Shown piece after piece: positions 40,376 through 50,883 of a DNA stretch of 58,224 nucleotides (positions are counted from its first letter, which is position 1; each line of letters starts with the position of its first letter). A model generated the notes under the pieces. It did no database searches, was not told where the DNA came from, and saw only the letters and a list, made by a program, of their open reading frames with translations. The stretch lies in the NCBI GenBank assembly GCA_013289175.1, contig JABDAN010000012.1, positions 1 through 58,224 of the forward strand, written 5' to 3'. The position numbers and the translations under genes were made by a program. Source of the stretch: Bacteroidota bacterium (GTDB lineage: Bacteria; Bacteroidota; Bacteroidia; Chitinophagales; Chitinophagaceae).

Positions 40376-43300
40376 TTATTTCAAAAGGCCGGATGCGCCG
40401 GGTTTGGGTGCAAACTGTTTGTCCATCTGATCGATCTGCATGAGCATCCGATAGGTTGTAAAAATATCCTGGGTAAATTCCTGTTGTTTGTCAGAAAGTG
40501 TGCCGCCCTTTCCTTGAAGCAACATATAGGCGTTGGTAGCCAGCTGATCGTCGCTGGTTTCATCTCCAAGGGATTTATAGTATCGCATTTGCTGTTGTAG
40601 ATCCTTTTTCAAAGAAGCTTCTACTTTCTTTGCCAGTACCGTGTCCCCCGCGACATAACATGCCTGCAGGAAGTCGGTAGAAATCAGATCCTGCTGATTG
40701 CCCCGGTTAGAAGTCATGCCATATGGGAAATTGGATTCCCGGACGTTCTTGTCAAAATGCTCCAAAATATTTCTGGCAGAATCTTTTTTCCCCGCGTCTA
40801 CGAGTGCAAAGGCAACCTGGGTATGAGCCATGCGGATCGAATTGAGGTGGCGGCGGTTTTCTTCGTCGTAGTAAACCTCCGGTTTGTCAGCTGAACCATA
40901 TGCAAAATGAGTCATAATGGTATTGTAGGCCCGGTCCAGGTCAACACCCGATCCGTTTTTGCTTTCAAAAGGAACCAGCTGATAGGCCAGTCCGGTGAGG
41001 CGTACATATTTGGCCAGACCCAGGTCGTTGAGTTCCTGCGTGGAAGTAAAACAAATTGGCCGTTTCCAGTGATTGGCTGCAATGATCGCGTAGATCGCCA
41101 GATCATTTTTGAGCAGGTAGGACCGGTTGCCGATATCTATTTTTAGTTCGCTCAACACGCTGTCGCCTTCTTTGGCCAGCCCGCTGGCCCGAACGGCAGC
41201 CAGATCGACTGGAACAGTGAGTTTTTTAACGGGCAGGAGGTTGAGAATATCATCGTCCTGCTGTTGGGTATATTTCGGATCGTCGCTGCCCACGACATTT
41301 TTCATCATGTCGTAGAGGTCATAGTATTTTTTCTGGTCAAACCCAGGCAAGGGTGTGATATAGGCAACATCTCTTTTGTTTCCCTGAATTTGTTCCTCGG
41401 TAAAAATAACATCGAAGGGATCGCTTTTATTGATCTTATAGCGCAATTCGTTCATATACCAGTCGGTTCCCAAGAGGCTATTGACAACCACCCGAACATC
41501 GGGGCGAATGCCTTCCACTTCCTGCGCATACCACAAAGGATAGGTGTCGTTGTCCCCAAAGGAAAACAGCATGGCATTGGGCGGACAGCTTTCCAAATAA
41601 TCTCTGGCCAGGTCACGGGCAAGGGTTTTCTTGCTCCGGTCGTGGTCATCCCATTCCTGGTTACCCATCAGCACCGGCACGGCCAGCAGGCAAAGCCCGG
41701 CCGATACATAATTGGCCACCGGGGCCTTCATAAATTTCTCAAACATTTCTTTTACCCAGATCACCCCCAGTCCGATCCAGATGGCAAATGCATAAAAAGA
41801 TCCTACATAGGCGTAATCTCTTTCGCGGGGTTGCTGTCCGGCTTGATTGAGGTAGATAACAATGGCCATGCCGGTGAAAAAGAACAACAATCCGTTGACT
41901 ATAAAATCTCGGCGGTTGCGGTTATATTGAAAAACCAGGCCAATCATCCCCAGAATAAAGGGCAGGGCATACATCCTATTGTAGGACTTGTTTTTAGTAT
42001 GAATGCTGTCTGGCATTTTACTCTGATCCCCGTACAGCCAGTTATCAATAAAGGGTATACCTGATATGGCATTTCCGTCCCGGATATTGGCGAATCCCTG
42101 CAAATCGTTCTGTTTGCCGGAAAAATTCCAAAAGAAATACCGCAGGTACATCCAGTAGGTCTGATAGGTAATAAAATAGCGGATATTATTTCCCATCGTC
42201 GGCGCATCGCCTTCGGCAACATTGCCATATGACTTGTATACCTCTCCCTGGCCGCGGTCATTGCTGTTGTCCCACATACGAGGAAAGAAATGGGAAGAGG
42301 GTGTATTGTTCCAATCCTGTCCGACCGTTTTGCCGGCGATGATATATTTGTCTTTACCTTTTATATATTGATCGCTGCCTTCTGTGCGGCCCGGGCGATC
42401 GGTAAAATCAGGTCCGTAAACAATCGGCCAATCACCATACTGGTCGCGGCTGAGGTAACCCACCAGGGAAACCGGATTGTCCACATTGAACATATCGACT
42501 GCTGGGTCCGCGTTGGAGCGGATCATGGTGGTAAAATAAGTGGAATAACCCACCAGCATAAAGGCAACACTCCAAACAGCTATTTTAAGCAGATAATATT
42601 TTTTCCTGACGGCATAACGCAAGGTCACAACAAGCAGGAATGTGAGAAGGATAAAGAAAAAACCAAACCCCCAGAAAAACGGAAGATTAAAACTGTTGAC
42701 GAAAAGAATATCGAACCATGCTGCACCCTTGATGGTATACTGGATCACAAATTTCTGAACGAGTCCTGTAATCACACAACCGATAAAAAAAGCAAAGATG
42801 GAACCCCAGGCAGTCGGGGTATATCGTTTATAGTAGTAGACCATCACGATGGCCGGAATGGTCAGCAGGTTAAGCAAATGCACACCGATGGAAAGTCCCA
42901 TCATGTAAAAAATAAAGATGAGCCAACGGTCGGCTCCTGGTTTATCGGCTTCATCCTCCCATTTTAATATCGCCCAAAAAACCAGGGCGGTGAAAAAGGA
43001 TGAGGATCCATAAACTTCACCTTCTACAGCACTATACCAGAAAGAGTCGCAGAAAGTATAGGCAAGGGCGCCGACAGCTCCGGCAGCCATGATGGTAAAG
43101 ACCTGTTGAGAATCCAGTGAGAGGGCATTTTTCTGAACGATTTTGCGTGCAAAGTGGGTAATAGACCAGAAAAGAAAAAGAATCGTGAATCCGCTCAACA
43201 CCGCGCTCATGAAATTGACGGCTCTGGCAGCGGTCATGGGGTTGTCGCCGAAAAGGATGATGAAAAAACGACCCATCATCACAAAGAGCGGAGCTCCGGG

Positions 43301-43450
43301 GGGATGGGGGATCTGTAATTTATAGGCACTGGAAACAAATTCGCCGCAATCCCAGAAACTGCCGCCGGCCTCCATGGTTAAAATGTATACCATACAGGCA
43401 ATTAGACAAACAACCCAGCCTGTTATGTTATTCACCTTCTTAAAGTTCAT
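40376..43450 (-). CDS. DUF2723 polytopic membrane protein, GT-C-like
   Basis: A 1024-residue membrane protein. The ATG at 43448-43450 gives MNFKKVNNITGWVVCLIACM. Residues about 1-600 contain some twelve hydrophobic helices, and the first loop holds GGSFWDCGEFVSSAYKLQIP and PHPPGAPLF, the acidic signature of DUF2723. The C-terminal 400 residues are soluble, with FSFGDNDTYPLWYAQEVEGI as a conserved block. By its topology it resembles GT-C glycosyltransferases and is thought to add sugars to exported proteins in Bacteroidota; the reaction here is inferred. It stands alone and is closed by a strong terminator. Confidence 0.85.
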   Translation of the reverse strand: MNFKKVNNITGWVVCLIACMVYILTMEAGGSFWDCGEFVSSAYKLQIPHPPGAPLFVMMGRFFIILFGDNPMTAARAVNFMSAVLSGFTILFLFWSITHFARKIVQKNALSLDSQQVFTIMAAGAVGALAYTFCDSFWYSAVEGEVYGSSSFFTALVFWAILKWEDEADKPGADRWLIFIFYMMGLSIGVHLLNLLTIPAIVMVYYYKRYTPTAWGSIFAFFIGCVITGLVQKFVIQYTIKGAAWFDILFVNSFNLPFFWGFGFFFILLTFLLVVTLRYAVRKKYYLLKIAVWSVAFMLVGYSTYFTTMIRSNADPAVDMFNVDNPVSLVGYLSRDQYGDWPIVYGPDFTDRPGRTEGSDQYIKGKDKYIIAGKTVGQDWNNTPSSHFFPRMWDNSNDRGQGEVYKSYGNVAEGDAPTMGNNIRYFITYQTYWMYLRYFFWNFSGKQNDLQGFANIRDGNAISGIPFIDNWLYGDQSKMPDSIHTKNKSYNRMYALPFILGMIGLVFQYNRNRRDFIVNGLLFFFTGMAIVIYLNQAGQQPRERDYAYVGSFYAFAIWIGLGVIWVKEMFEKFMKAPVANYVSAGLCLLAVPVLMGNQEWDDHDRSKKTLARDLARDYLESCPPNAMLFSFGDNDTYPLWYAQEVEGIRPDVRVVVNSLLGTDWYMNELRYKINKSDPFDVIFTEEQIQGNKRDVAYITPLPGFDQKKYYDLYDMMKNVVGSDDPKYTQQQDDDILNLLPVKKLTVPVDLAAVRASGLAKEGDSVLSELKIDIGNRSYLLKNDLAIYAIIAANHWKRPICFTSTQELNDLGLAKYVRLTGLAYQLVPFESKNGSGVDLDRAYNTIMTHFAYGSADKPEVYYDEENRRHLNSIRMAHTQVAFALVDAGKKDSARNILEHFDKNVRESNFPYGMTSNRGNQQDLISTDFLQACYVAGDTVLAKKVEASLKKDLQQQMRYYKSLGDETSDDQLATNAYMLLQGKGGTLSDKQQEFTQDIFTTYRMLMQIDQMDKQFAPKPGASGLLK

Positions 43451-43624
43451 AGTCCATTGATTTTTAGGAGAGGCAAATATAGAGAAACCAATGGGCAATT
43501 GCGCAATCCCGTACTTGTGAAAATGTGAAAATCAAGTCAATACAGATAAAAATCTCCGGGAAAGCCGGAAAATAATGTAAATGGCTGGTTAAAGATCGTT
43601 TTTGGCCAGGGTGGGGCATCTGAC

Positions 43625-44434
43625 TCACTCAAAATAAACCCTTACGGTCTGGTAATACAGGTGATGCTGGAGTGACTGATCGGTAAAATCCTGTAAGCCG
43701 AACAGACCGGCTGCATTGCCTTTGTTGATAGCGACTTCCAGAAAGTTTGCCGAATTAAAGAGGGCTAGTTTTTCTCCCTGTGGTACGTCGGCGTAGGATT
43801 CACTGATTTTGTCAATGATTTCATTTCTTTTAAAAACGATCCGGAAACTCCTTCCTTTTCTTTGGGCTTCAAATTCATCCCGGGTAATATTGACAATGAC
43901 GTTTTCGAATTTATCGATGTAAATAATCTGTCCTTCGATGTATTTATCTCCCAGCAGTGGCCGGAGGTCATTTTTTTGAATGTAGTCCTCTTTTGGTTCA
44001 CCGAGTGATTCAAGTGATTTGCCCATTTCGATTGCCTGAATGGCCAGACCAATCTTCCGGGTACAATACAGGGTATTTTTGATTTCATTTTTATCCAACG
44101 GCAGACCGATGACGCTGTCGGGTTTTTCTGGAAGGATCATTGACATCAGGCCGTTGTCTGCACAAAAAATATAGTGACCGTTGACATAAGTCAGCAGCAG
44201 GAACTCAGGTTTTTGTTCAAACAGGTTTACCAAAATCAGGTGATAGGTCTTTTCAGGGAATTGCCAGATGGCGTTTCGGCATATATAAGCAGCCTGGGGA
44301 TAGTTGAAAGGCGCGATCTGATGGGAGATATCGTGGATCCGGAATTCCGGATCAATCTGCAAAAGCTGACCCTTAACGGCGCCGGCTATATAATCCTGCA
44401 GGCCGAAGTCGGAAGTAAGGGTAATAAGCGCCAT
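43625..44434 (-). CDS. S-adenosylmethionine hydrolase (DUF62/SAM hydroxide adenosyltransferase)
   Basis: A 269-residue protein of the SAM hydroxide adenosyltransferase/fluorinase-like family, which splits SAM into adenosine and methionine with water. The N-terminal TSDFGLQDYIAG motif, the DISHQIAPFNYPQAA segment and the NGHYIFCADNGLMS block of the family are present. The longer loop found in true fluorinases cannot be seen, so hydrolase is the safer name. It precedes no methionine gene; the SDR gene lies 33 bases upstream on the same strand and may be co-transcribed. Confidence 0.85.
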   Translation of the reverse strand: MALITLTSDFGLQDYIAGAVKGQLLQIDPEFRIHDISHQIAPFNYPQAAYICRNAIWQFPEKTYHLILVNLFEQKPEFLLLTYVNGHYIFCADNGLMSMILPEKPDSVIGLPLDKNEIKNTLYCTRKIGLAIQAIEMGKSLESLGEPKEDYIQKNDLRPLLGDKYIEGQIIYIDKFENVIVNITRDEFEAQRKGRSFRIVFKRNEIIDKISESYADVPQGEKLALFNSANFLEVAINKGNAAGLFGLQDFTDQSLQHHLYYQTVRVYFE

Positions 44435-44467
44435 CGGGGAAGTTCGTTATATAAAGGTGCCGGTTTC

Positions 44468-45280
44468 TTATTTAATCAATTCACCGTTTTTGAAATAATG
44501 TCGGTGCACCAGCCTATCGGTCAAAGAAGGAAAAAATTTGTTCAGGAAAACGGTGAATTTACCCGTCAGCGTAAGAACCATCTCCCTTTTTCTTTTTTCA
44601 ATGGCGGTCAGAATATATTTAGCGCAGGTTTCTGCACTCATCAGCTTGGACTCATCCAATGGACTTTCACCCTGGCCTTCCCCTTCACTGGTCAGGGCGG
44701 CATGGCGGATATTGGAAGCCGTAAATCCGGGAGATACCCACATAACGTGCACACCGGTTTCCAGTAATTCTGTCCTTAGCGACTCCAGCCAGCCCTGTAA
44801 GGCGAATTTTGACGCGGAATATCCCGATCTACCGGGCAGGCCACGATAGCCGGCGGTAGAAGAAACGCCTACAATGGATCCTTTTTGCTCTATAATAAAT
44901 GGGAGGGCTGCCTTGGTACAATAGACGGCGCCCATAAAATTCACGTCCATCAGCCGGCGGATTACATCGGTATTCACATCATCGAACAAGGAACGCATGC
45001 TGATCCCGGCATTGTTGATCAGTACGTCGATGCTTCCGAATGTTTCAACGGTAGAATGAATGAACCGTTTGCATTCTTCCTCCTGGCTGATATCACACAC
45101 CATCGTATGAAGCATGAATTGAGAATATTCGAGCTGAAGGGCATAGAGTTTGTCGTAATGTCTGCCGCAGGTGGCTACCTTAGCGCCTGATTCAATCAAT
45201 ATACCAATCAGTGCCTTGCCGATCCCGTCACTGCCGCCGGTTACGACGACTACTTTGTTGTTGTAAAAAGACATACTCAT
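44468..45280 (-). CDS. Short-chain dehydrogenase/reductase
   Basis: A 270-residue NAD(P)-dependent oxidoreductase. The cofactor motif is TGGSDGIGKA, NNAG occurs in VLINNAGISMRS, and the active site is in SSTAGYRGLPGRSGYSASKFALQ (Ser, Tyr and Lys in place). Its C-terminal half is more like the DHRS7/sterol-type SDRs (YILTAIEKRKREMV) than FabG, so the substrate is probably a lipid-like ketone or alcohol, unproven. ATG at 45278-45280; a second ATG two codons later is equally possible. Confidence 0.85.
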   Translation of the reverse strand: MSMSFYNNKVVVVTGGSDGIGKALIGILIESGAKVATCGRHYDKLYALQLEYSQFMLHTMVCDISQEEECKRFIHSTVETFGSIDVLINNAGISMRSLFDDVNTDVIRRLMDVNFMGAVYCTKAALPFIIEQKGSIVGVSSTAGYRGLPGRSGYSASKFALQGWLESLRTELLETGVHVMWVSPGFTASNIRHAALTSEGEGQGESPLDESKLMSAETCAKYILTAIEKRKREMVLTLTGKFTVFLNKFFPSLTDRLVHRHYFKNGELIK

Positions 45281-45383
45281 TTTGATAGCGCAAAATTAGG
45301 CTAAGTAAAGAATAGTGCCGCTTCTATTCTGGAATATCTGATTCGATTTCTTAGTTTCATAAACGAAATATACCGCCAAGCGG

Positions 45384-46796
45384 ATGAAGAAATTATTTTT
45401 ATTGGTTTTTTGCCTTAACCTGCATCTGTATGTAAGACCGCAAACTGCCGTCGGTCCAGTTCCCAGTGAGAAGCAACTTGCTTGGCAAGAGGCACCGTTT
45501 TATCTTTTTATGCATTTCGGACCCAATACCTTTACGGATTTGGAATGGGGGAAAGGTTCGGAGAATGAGGAGGTTTTTAATCCAACTGCATTGGATTGCC
45601 GTCAATGGTGTCGGATTGCCAAAGATGCAGGCGCAGCAGGCATCATCATCACGGCAAAACACCACGATGGTTTTTGTTTATGGCCGAGTGCTTACTCAAA
45701 CCATACGGTGGCTCAAAGCAAATGGAAAAACGGAAAAGGGGATGTGCTCAAAGAATTATCAGAAGCCTGCCGGGAATCGGGACTTTCATTGGGCCTATAT
45801 CTATCTCCCTGGGACCGGAATCATCCGGCTTACGGGACGCCCGCTTATAATGATGTTTTTATCAACATGATGAAAGAAGTCGTTCACAACTATGGACCTT
45901 TCTTTGAATTCTGGTGGGACGGTGCCAATGGAGAAGGCCCCAACGGGAAAAAACAAATCTATGACTGGCACCGGTTTGAAGAGACCCTTCGGGATATTGC
46001 TCCCAATACCATGGTATTTAGTGATATCGGTCCGGATATCCGGTGGGTTGGAAACGAAAACGGAATGGCTGGAATGACCAATTGGAATTTACTGGATACA
46101 GCTGGTTTTCATAGGGGGATCGGTGCTCCGCCCAATGATACACTCAATCAAGGAAATGTAAATGGGAAGAACTGGATTCCGGCCGAATGCGACGTGAGCA
46201 TCCGGCCTGGATGGTTTTATCATCCATCCGAAGACAGTCTGGTCAAATCTCCCGAGACACTTTTTGGTATTTATCTGAAATCGGTCGGACGGGGAGCCAA
46301 TCTTATTTTGAATGTGCCACCTGATCGACGGGGTCTGATCTCCGCCAGTGATTCAGCAGCGCTCATGGGATTTGCCCATTACCGGATTGCCAGTTTTTTC
46401 AATAACCTCATCATCAACCAGAATGCGGTCATTTTCTGGAAAGGTGAAAATATAACTGGGATTCTGGGAGACGGGAACGGAGATTTTAATCTCGGAGGGA
46501 ATTTCAGAAAGGAAGCCATGGAAATTCTTTTCGAACGTCCCACCGCGATGAATTGTATTTTTCTGAAAGAAGAAGTGGCCTTCGGTCAAAGAGTACGGTC
46601 ATTTTCCATCGAACTTTATCAGGGCGATTCTCTGGTATATAAAAAAGAGTATACAACCATGGGTCACCATCGTCTGGTTAGTTTCCCAGGCTGTTACGCC
46701 AACCGGATATTAATCAAAATAAAAGATGCGAAGGCCGAACCTATTTTAAACGGTCTGGGGGTTTACCTCATACCCGAACAGGTGGTGGAAAAATAA
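45384..46796 (+). CDS. Alpha-L-fucosidase, glycoside hydrolase family 29
   Basis: A 470-residue secreted glycosidase with signal peptide MKKLFLLVFCLNLHLYVRPQ. The (beta/alpha)8 core has FMHFGPNTFTD (His43), TAKHHDGFCLWPS (His93, His94) and the nucleophile Asp179 in EFWWDGANG. SVGRGANLILNVPPDRRG is another GH29 block. It should release fucose from glycans in the periplasm or outside. There is no SusC/SusD pair around it, so it is not in a classical PUL. It is followed by the glp operon in the same direction. Confidence 0.9.
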   Translation: MKKLFLLVFCLNLHLYVRPQTAVGPVPSEKQLAWQEAPFYLFMHFGPNTFTDLEWGKGSENEEVFNPTALDCRQWCRIAKDAGAAGIIITAKHHDGFCLWPSAYSNHTVAQSKWKNGKGDVLKELSEACRESGLSLGLYLSPWDRNHPAYGTPAYNDVFINMMKEVVHNYGPFFEFWWDGANGEGPNGKKQIYDWHRFEETLRDIAPNTMVFSDIGPDIRWVGNENGMAGMTNWNLLDTAGFHRGIGAPPNDTLNQGNVNGKNWIPAECDVSIRPGWFYHPSEDSLVKSPETLFGIYLKSVGRGANLILNVPPDRRGLISASDSAALMGFAHYRIASFFNNLIINQNAVIFWKGENITGILGDGNGDFNLGGNFRKEAMEILFERPTAMNCIFLKEEVAFGQRVRSFSIELYQGDSLVYKKEYTTMGHHRLVSFPGCYANRILIKIKDAKAEPILNGLGVYLIPEQVVEK

Positions 46797-46812
46797 TTCG
46801 GATCGATCTGAA
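46797..46812. repeat. 16-bp palindrome between fucosidase and glpD
   Basis: TTCGGATCGATCTGAA is an inverted repeat broken only at one position of each half. It lies just after the fucosidase stop and 69 bases before glpD. It may be an operator, but short palindromes with GATC also arise by chance. Confidence 0.3.
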
Positions 46813-46880
46813 CTCCAACCGGTGCAAAATAGGGATTCCATTTGGCAGAAAATACCAGACCCAATCATGAAATACCGTGA

Positions 46881-48455
46881 ATGAAAAATAACCGGACAGC
46901 AATGATTGATAGGCTTTCAGACCCTTCAGCGGAATGGGATCTGATTGTCATCGGAGGAGGGGCTACTGGCCTGGGAGTAGCCTTGGACGCAGCCTCCCGT
47001 GGTTTGAAAACATTGCTGCTCGAACAGTCGGATTTTGCCAAGGGTACTTCCAGTCGGAGCACCAAACTGGTACACGGCGGCGTTCGCTATCTGGCCCAAG
47101 GCAATATTGGATTGGTAATAGAAGCATTGAGGGAAAGAGGAATATTGTTAAACAATGCACCCCATCTCGTACGGAACGAAAATTTTATCATTCCCAACTA
47201 TTCCTGGTGGAGTGGGATTTTTTATTCCGTTGGACTGTCGGTATATGACCTGCTGGCCGGGAAAAGAAGTTTTGGACGTTCCCGACTGATTTCACGAAAA
47301 GAACTTGTCCGGCGCATCCCCAATATTCGACAGGCCGGTTTAAAATCAGGGGTACTGTATCATGACGGACAGTTTGATGATGCCAGGCTGGCCATCAGTC
47401 TGGCCTTGACCGCCCTGGAACAAGGTGCTGTACTGCTTAATTACTGCCGGGTAACAGGTCTGGTAAAGGACAGTCAGATAATCCGGGGTGTCGAGGCCAT
47501 GGATATGGAGTCCGGTCAACACTATAAACTCCGGTCAAAAACCGTCATCAATGCTACTGGAGTATTTGTCGATGAAGTGCTGATCATGGACCGTCCCGAG
47601 TTAAGACCAATGGTTCAGCCTAGTCAGGGAATACATCTGGTATTCGACAAATCCTTTTTGGGCCCTCATGATGCTTTGATGATCCCAAAAACCAAAGACG
47701 GAAGGGTATTGTTCGCCATCCCCTGGCACGACCGGACCTTAGTAGGAACAACCGATACTCCGCTCAGCGCTCATCAATTGGAACCCCGAGCACTGGAAGA
47801 AGAAATCCGGTTTATTCTGGAGACCGCTGCTGATTATTTAACGGAGACACCTATGCGAAAAGATGTCCTGAGTGTTTTTGCGGGACTCCGACCCCTGGCT
47901 GCTCCGCAGGATGAGAACCAAAAAACAAAAGAAATTTCTCGCTCGCACAAATTAATCGTCTCCACTTCTGGTCTGATTACCATTACCGGTGGAAAATGGA
48001 CTACTTACCGTCAGATGGCTGAAGACACCGTAAATAAGGCCATACAGGTTGGTGCACTTCCCAACCGGCCGGCGCAAACCCGGACTCTTGCGCTGCATGG
48101 ATACAAAGAATCCCCCGAATGGACGGATCCGCTTTTCGTATACGGTAGTGACGCTGTTTACATCAAAACCATGGCAAAAGAAAGCCCGGACTGGAAGGAA
48201 AAACTGGATCCGAGATTGCCCTATATTGCAGCGGAAGTGGTATGGGCCACCCGTTATGAAATGGCTAGAACCGTAGAAGATGTGCTGGCCCGCAGAACAA
48301 GGGCGTTGTTCCTGGACGCCCGCGCCGCTATGGCTATGGCACCGAAGGTCGCTGGCCTGATGGCCACAGAATTAATGCGGGATGAGAAATGGGAAAAGGA
48401 ACAAGTGTTATCTTTCCTTTCCGTAGCCAAAAACTATTTGGTGGACGGTGTATAA
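46881..48455 (+). CDS. glpD: Aerobic glycerol-3-phosphate dehydrogenase
   Basis: A 524-residue FAD enzyme that oxidises glycerol-3-phosphate to dihydroxyacetone phosphate at the membrane and passes electrons to quinones. The FAD-binding motif VIGGGATGLGVALDAASRGL lies near residues 23-42, and SDFAKGTSSRSTKLVHGGVR is the diagnostic GlpD block. The end of the protein carries the GlpD-type helical domain (TRYEMARTVEDVLARRTRAL). It opens the glpD-glpK-glpF run: 55-61 bases to glpK and no terminator between. Confidence 0.93.
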   Translation: MKNNRTAMIDRLSDPSAEWDLIVIGGGATGLGVALDAASRGLKTLLLEQSDFAKGTSSRSTKLVHGGVRYLAQGNIGLVIEALRERGILLNNAPHLVRNENFIIPNYSWWSGIFYSVGLSVYDLLAGKRSFGRSRLISRKELVRRIPNIRQAGLKSGVLYHDGQFDDARLAISLALTALEQGAVLLNYCRVTGLVKDSQIIRGVEAMDMESGQHYKLRSKTVINATGVFVDEVLIMDRPELRPMVQPSQGIHLVFDKSFLGPHDALMIPKTKDGRVLFAIPWHDRTLVGTTDTPLSAHQLEPRALEEEIRFILETAADYLTETPMRKDVLSVFAGLRPLAAPQDENQKTKEISRSHKLIVSTSGLITITGGKWTTYRQMAEDTVNKAIQVGALPNRPAQTRTLALHGYKESPEWTDPLFVYGSDAVYIKTMAKESPDWKEKLDPRLPYIAAEVVWATRYEMARTVEDVLARRTRALFLDARAAMAMAPKVAGLMATELMRDEKWEKEQVLSFLSVAKNYLVDGV

Positions 48456-48516
48456 CAGACAAAACCTTTATGGGTTTTTGCAGTCCTGCCTATAACCGAA
48501 TATAATTTGCTTGCTG

Positions 48517-50010
48517 ATGAAAAAATATATTCTCGCCCTCGATCAGGGGACGACCAGTTCAAGGGCAATCCTCTTTGACCATGCAGGCCAGATACAATCC
48601 ATTGCACAAAAAGAATTTACCCAGATATTTCCTCAGCCCGGATGGGTAGAACATGATCCGCTGGAAATCTGGTCTTCACAAGCGAGTGTGGCTTCAGAAG
48701 CCCGGTTAAAAATTGGCGCTTCGGCATCCGATATTGCGGCCATAGGGATAACCAATCAGCGGGAAACCACTGTGGTATGGGACCGGGAAACGGGCATACC
48801 GGAATACAACGCCATTGTCTGGCAGGACAGGAGGACAGCGTCCTTTTGTGAACAGTTGAAACTTGCAGGTTTGGCCGGTAAAATACGCGCCAAAACGGGT
48901 TTGGTAATTGATGCCTATTTTTCGGGATCTAAAGTAAAGTGGATACTCGATCAGGTTCCTGGTGCAAGAAAGAAAGCCGAACAAGGCAGGCTGGCTTTTG
49001 GAACGGTGGATTCCTGGCTTGCTTGGAAATTCACACACGGTGCAGTACACGTGACGGACATCACCAATGCCTCCCGCACCATGCTTTATAATATTCGGGA
49101 GCAGCAATGGGATGAAGAGCTGCTGCAAATCATGGATATTCCCCGAAGCATGTTGCCTACAGTGAAAGAATCCAGTGAATTTCTTGGCGACACCCATCCC
49201 AGTATTTTTTCAGAAAAAATTCCGATCAGCGGCATGGCGGGTGATCAACATGCAGCACTCTTTGGTCAGATGTGTTTGGAGAAAGGCATGGTAAAAAACA
49301 CCTATGGAACCGGATGTTTCATGCTGATGAACATCGGGGACCGGTTCGTGGAGTCCAAAAATAATTTGCTCACTACCGTAGCCTGGAAAATAAACGGTCA
49401 GATCCAATATGCATTCGAAGGGAGTATTTTCATTGCGGGGGCTGTTGTCCAGTGGTTGCGCGATGGATTGGGTATTATCCGGCATTCATCGGAAATCGAA
49501 GAGCTGGCAAAAAAAGTAAAAGACACTGGGGGTGTTTGTTTTGTACCTGCCTTTGCCGGATTGGGCGCACCCTACTGGGATCCGGAAGTAAGGGGAACCC
49601 TGGTGGGTCTTACCCGGGGAACCCAGGCATCCCATATTGCACGGGCTGCCCTGGAATCCATCGCTTACCAAACCATGGACGTGTTGCGGGCTATGGAAGC
49701 GGATGCTGGTACGTCCATAAAAGAATTGAGGGTGGATGGGGGAGCGACGGCAAACAATCTCCTCATGCAATTTCAAGCCGATTTACTTCATTGTAAAGTG
49801 ATCAGGCCACAGATTACGGAAACCACGGCGCTCGGTGCCGCTTATCTGGCTGGTCTGGCCGTTGGATTTTGGAAGGATACCGAAGAAATTGCCCAATGGT
49901 GGAAATCGGAAAAAGAATTTTTACCAGGCGCTTCCTCGGAAGAAAGATTGGCGGGTATTAAATCCTGGAAACGGGCTATTCATGCAGCTAGGGAATGGAG
50001 CAAAAAATAA
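48517..50010 (+). CDS. glpK: Glycerol kinase
   Basis: A 497-residue FGGY-family kinase that phosphorylates glycerol to glycerol-3-phosphate. The phosphate-binding DQGTTSSR motif is at residues 9-16, and the family blocks [25 protein letters not shown] and [14 protein letters not shown] are all present. The ATG at 48517 is preferred to the upstream TTG. The stop is 10 bases before glpF, so both are clearly translated from one message. Confidence 0.95.
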   Translation: MKKYILALDQGTTSSRAILFDHAGQIQSIAQKEFTQIFPQPGWVEHDPLEIWSSQASVASEARLKIGASASDIAAIGITNQRETTVVWDRETGIPEYNAIVWQDRRTASFCEQLKLAGLAGKIRAKTGLVIDAYFSGSKVKWILDQVPGARKKAEQGRLAFGTVDSWLAWKFTHGAVHVTDITNASRTMLYNIREQQWDEELLQIMDIPRSMLPTVKESSEFLGDTHPSIFSEKIPISGMAGDQHAALFGQMCLEKGMVKNTYGTGCFMLMNIGDRFVESKNNLLTTVAWKINGQIQYAFEGSIFIAGAVVQWLRDGLGIIRHSSEIEELAKKVKDTGGVCFVPAFAGLGAPYWDPEVRGTLVGLTRGTQASHIARAALESIAYQTMDVLRAMEADAGTSIKELRVDGGATANNLLMQFQADLLHCKVIRPQITETTALGAAYLAGLAVGFWKDTEEIAQWWKSEKEFLPGASSEERLAGIKSWKRAIHAAREWSKK

Positions 50011-50020
50011 AATCAACCAT

Positions 50021-50749
50021 ATGTCACCATTTATTGCAGAATTAATCGGAACGGCTGTTTTGGTTTTGCTGGGTAATGGCGTGGTCGCCAACGTTGTCCT
50101 CAAAGATACCAAGGGCCAGAATGGCGGATGGATTGTTATTACCGCCGGTTGGGGGATGGCTGTATTTGTGGGCGTGGTCATTGCCGCACCTTATAGTACG
50201 GCGCATTTGAATCCAGCTGTGACGCTGGCATTGGCCACCGCAGGAAAATTTCCCTGGTCATCGGTTCCTTCCTACATCGCCGCACAAATGTTGGGTGCCA
50301 TGATTGGCGCCTTCCTGGTTTGGTTGGTTTACCGGGATCATTTTAACCGGACCACTGACCCAGCTGCCCAACTCGGATCATTTTCAACCGCGCCGGCAAT
50401 CCGGGACAATGTTTCCAATCTTATCAGTGAAATGGTCGGTGCTTTTGTGCTGGTCTTCACAGTTTTTTTTATTACCGGCGGTGAAATCCTGGAAAGTAAG
50501 ACACGTATTGGACTGGGATCCATCGGAGGACTTCCGGTAATGTTGCTGATTTGGGCGATCGGCTTATCACTGGGTGGTACGACGGGTTATGCCATCAATC
50601 CAGCCCGAGATCTGGGACCCAGAATAATGCATGCCCTCTTACCCATGCACAACAAAAAAGACAGTCAGTGGAGTTATGCCTGGATCCCGGTAGTCGGACC
50701 CATACTCGGTGGATTGCTTGCGGCCTGGCTTTATTTGGTCCTCAAATAG
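50021..50749 (+). CDS. glpF: Glycerol uptake facilitator (aquaporin family)
   Basis: A 242-residue MIP channel with six helices and the two NPA half-helices: AHLNPAVTLAL and YAINPARDLGPR (the second with the Arg-Asp pair typical for glycerol facilitators). The ATG at 50021 (MSPFIAELIGTAVLVLLGNG) is preferred; the frame open upstream lies in glpK. Product and order with glpK make a coherent glycerol uptake and phosphorylation unit. Confidence 0.94.
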   Translation: MSPFIAELIGTAVLVLLGNGVVANVVLKDTKGQNGGWIVITAGWGMAVFVGVVIAAPYSTAHLNPAVTLALATAGKFPWSSVPSYIAAQMLGAMIGAFLVWLVYRDHFNRTTDPAAQLGSFSTAPAIRDNVSNLISEMVGAFVLVFTVFFITGGEILESKTRIGLGSIGGLPVMLLIWAIGLSLGGTTGYAINPARDLGPRIMHALLPMHNKKDSQWSYAWIPVVGPILGGLLAAWLYLVLK

Positions 50750-50883
50750 AAACGTTGTATTGACCGCTCGACCACTGCAAAGCAGAATTTAAACCGTCCT
50801 GTTACCGTTCCGATAGTAATACGGGAAACGAATTTGACATTCTCTTATCTTAATGGTACTCTTCATCACCAAAACCATTAGCT

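Noticed and set aside
41264-42064. 266-codon plus-strand open frame
   Set aside because: Antisense to the DUF2723 gene and without any recognisable motif.
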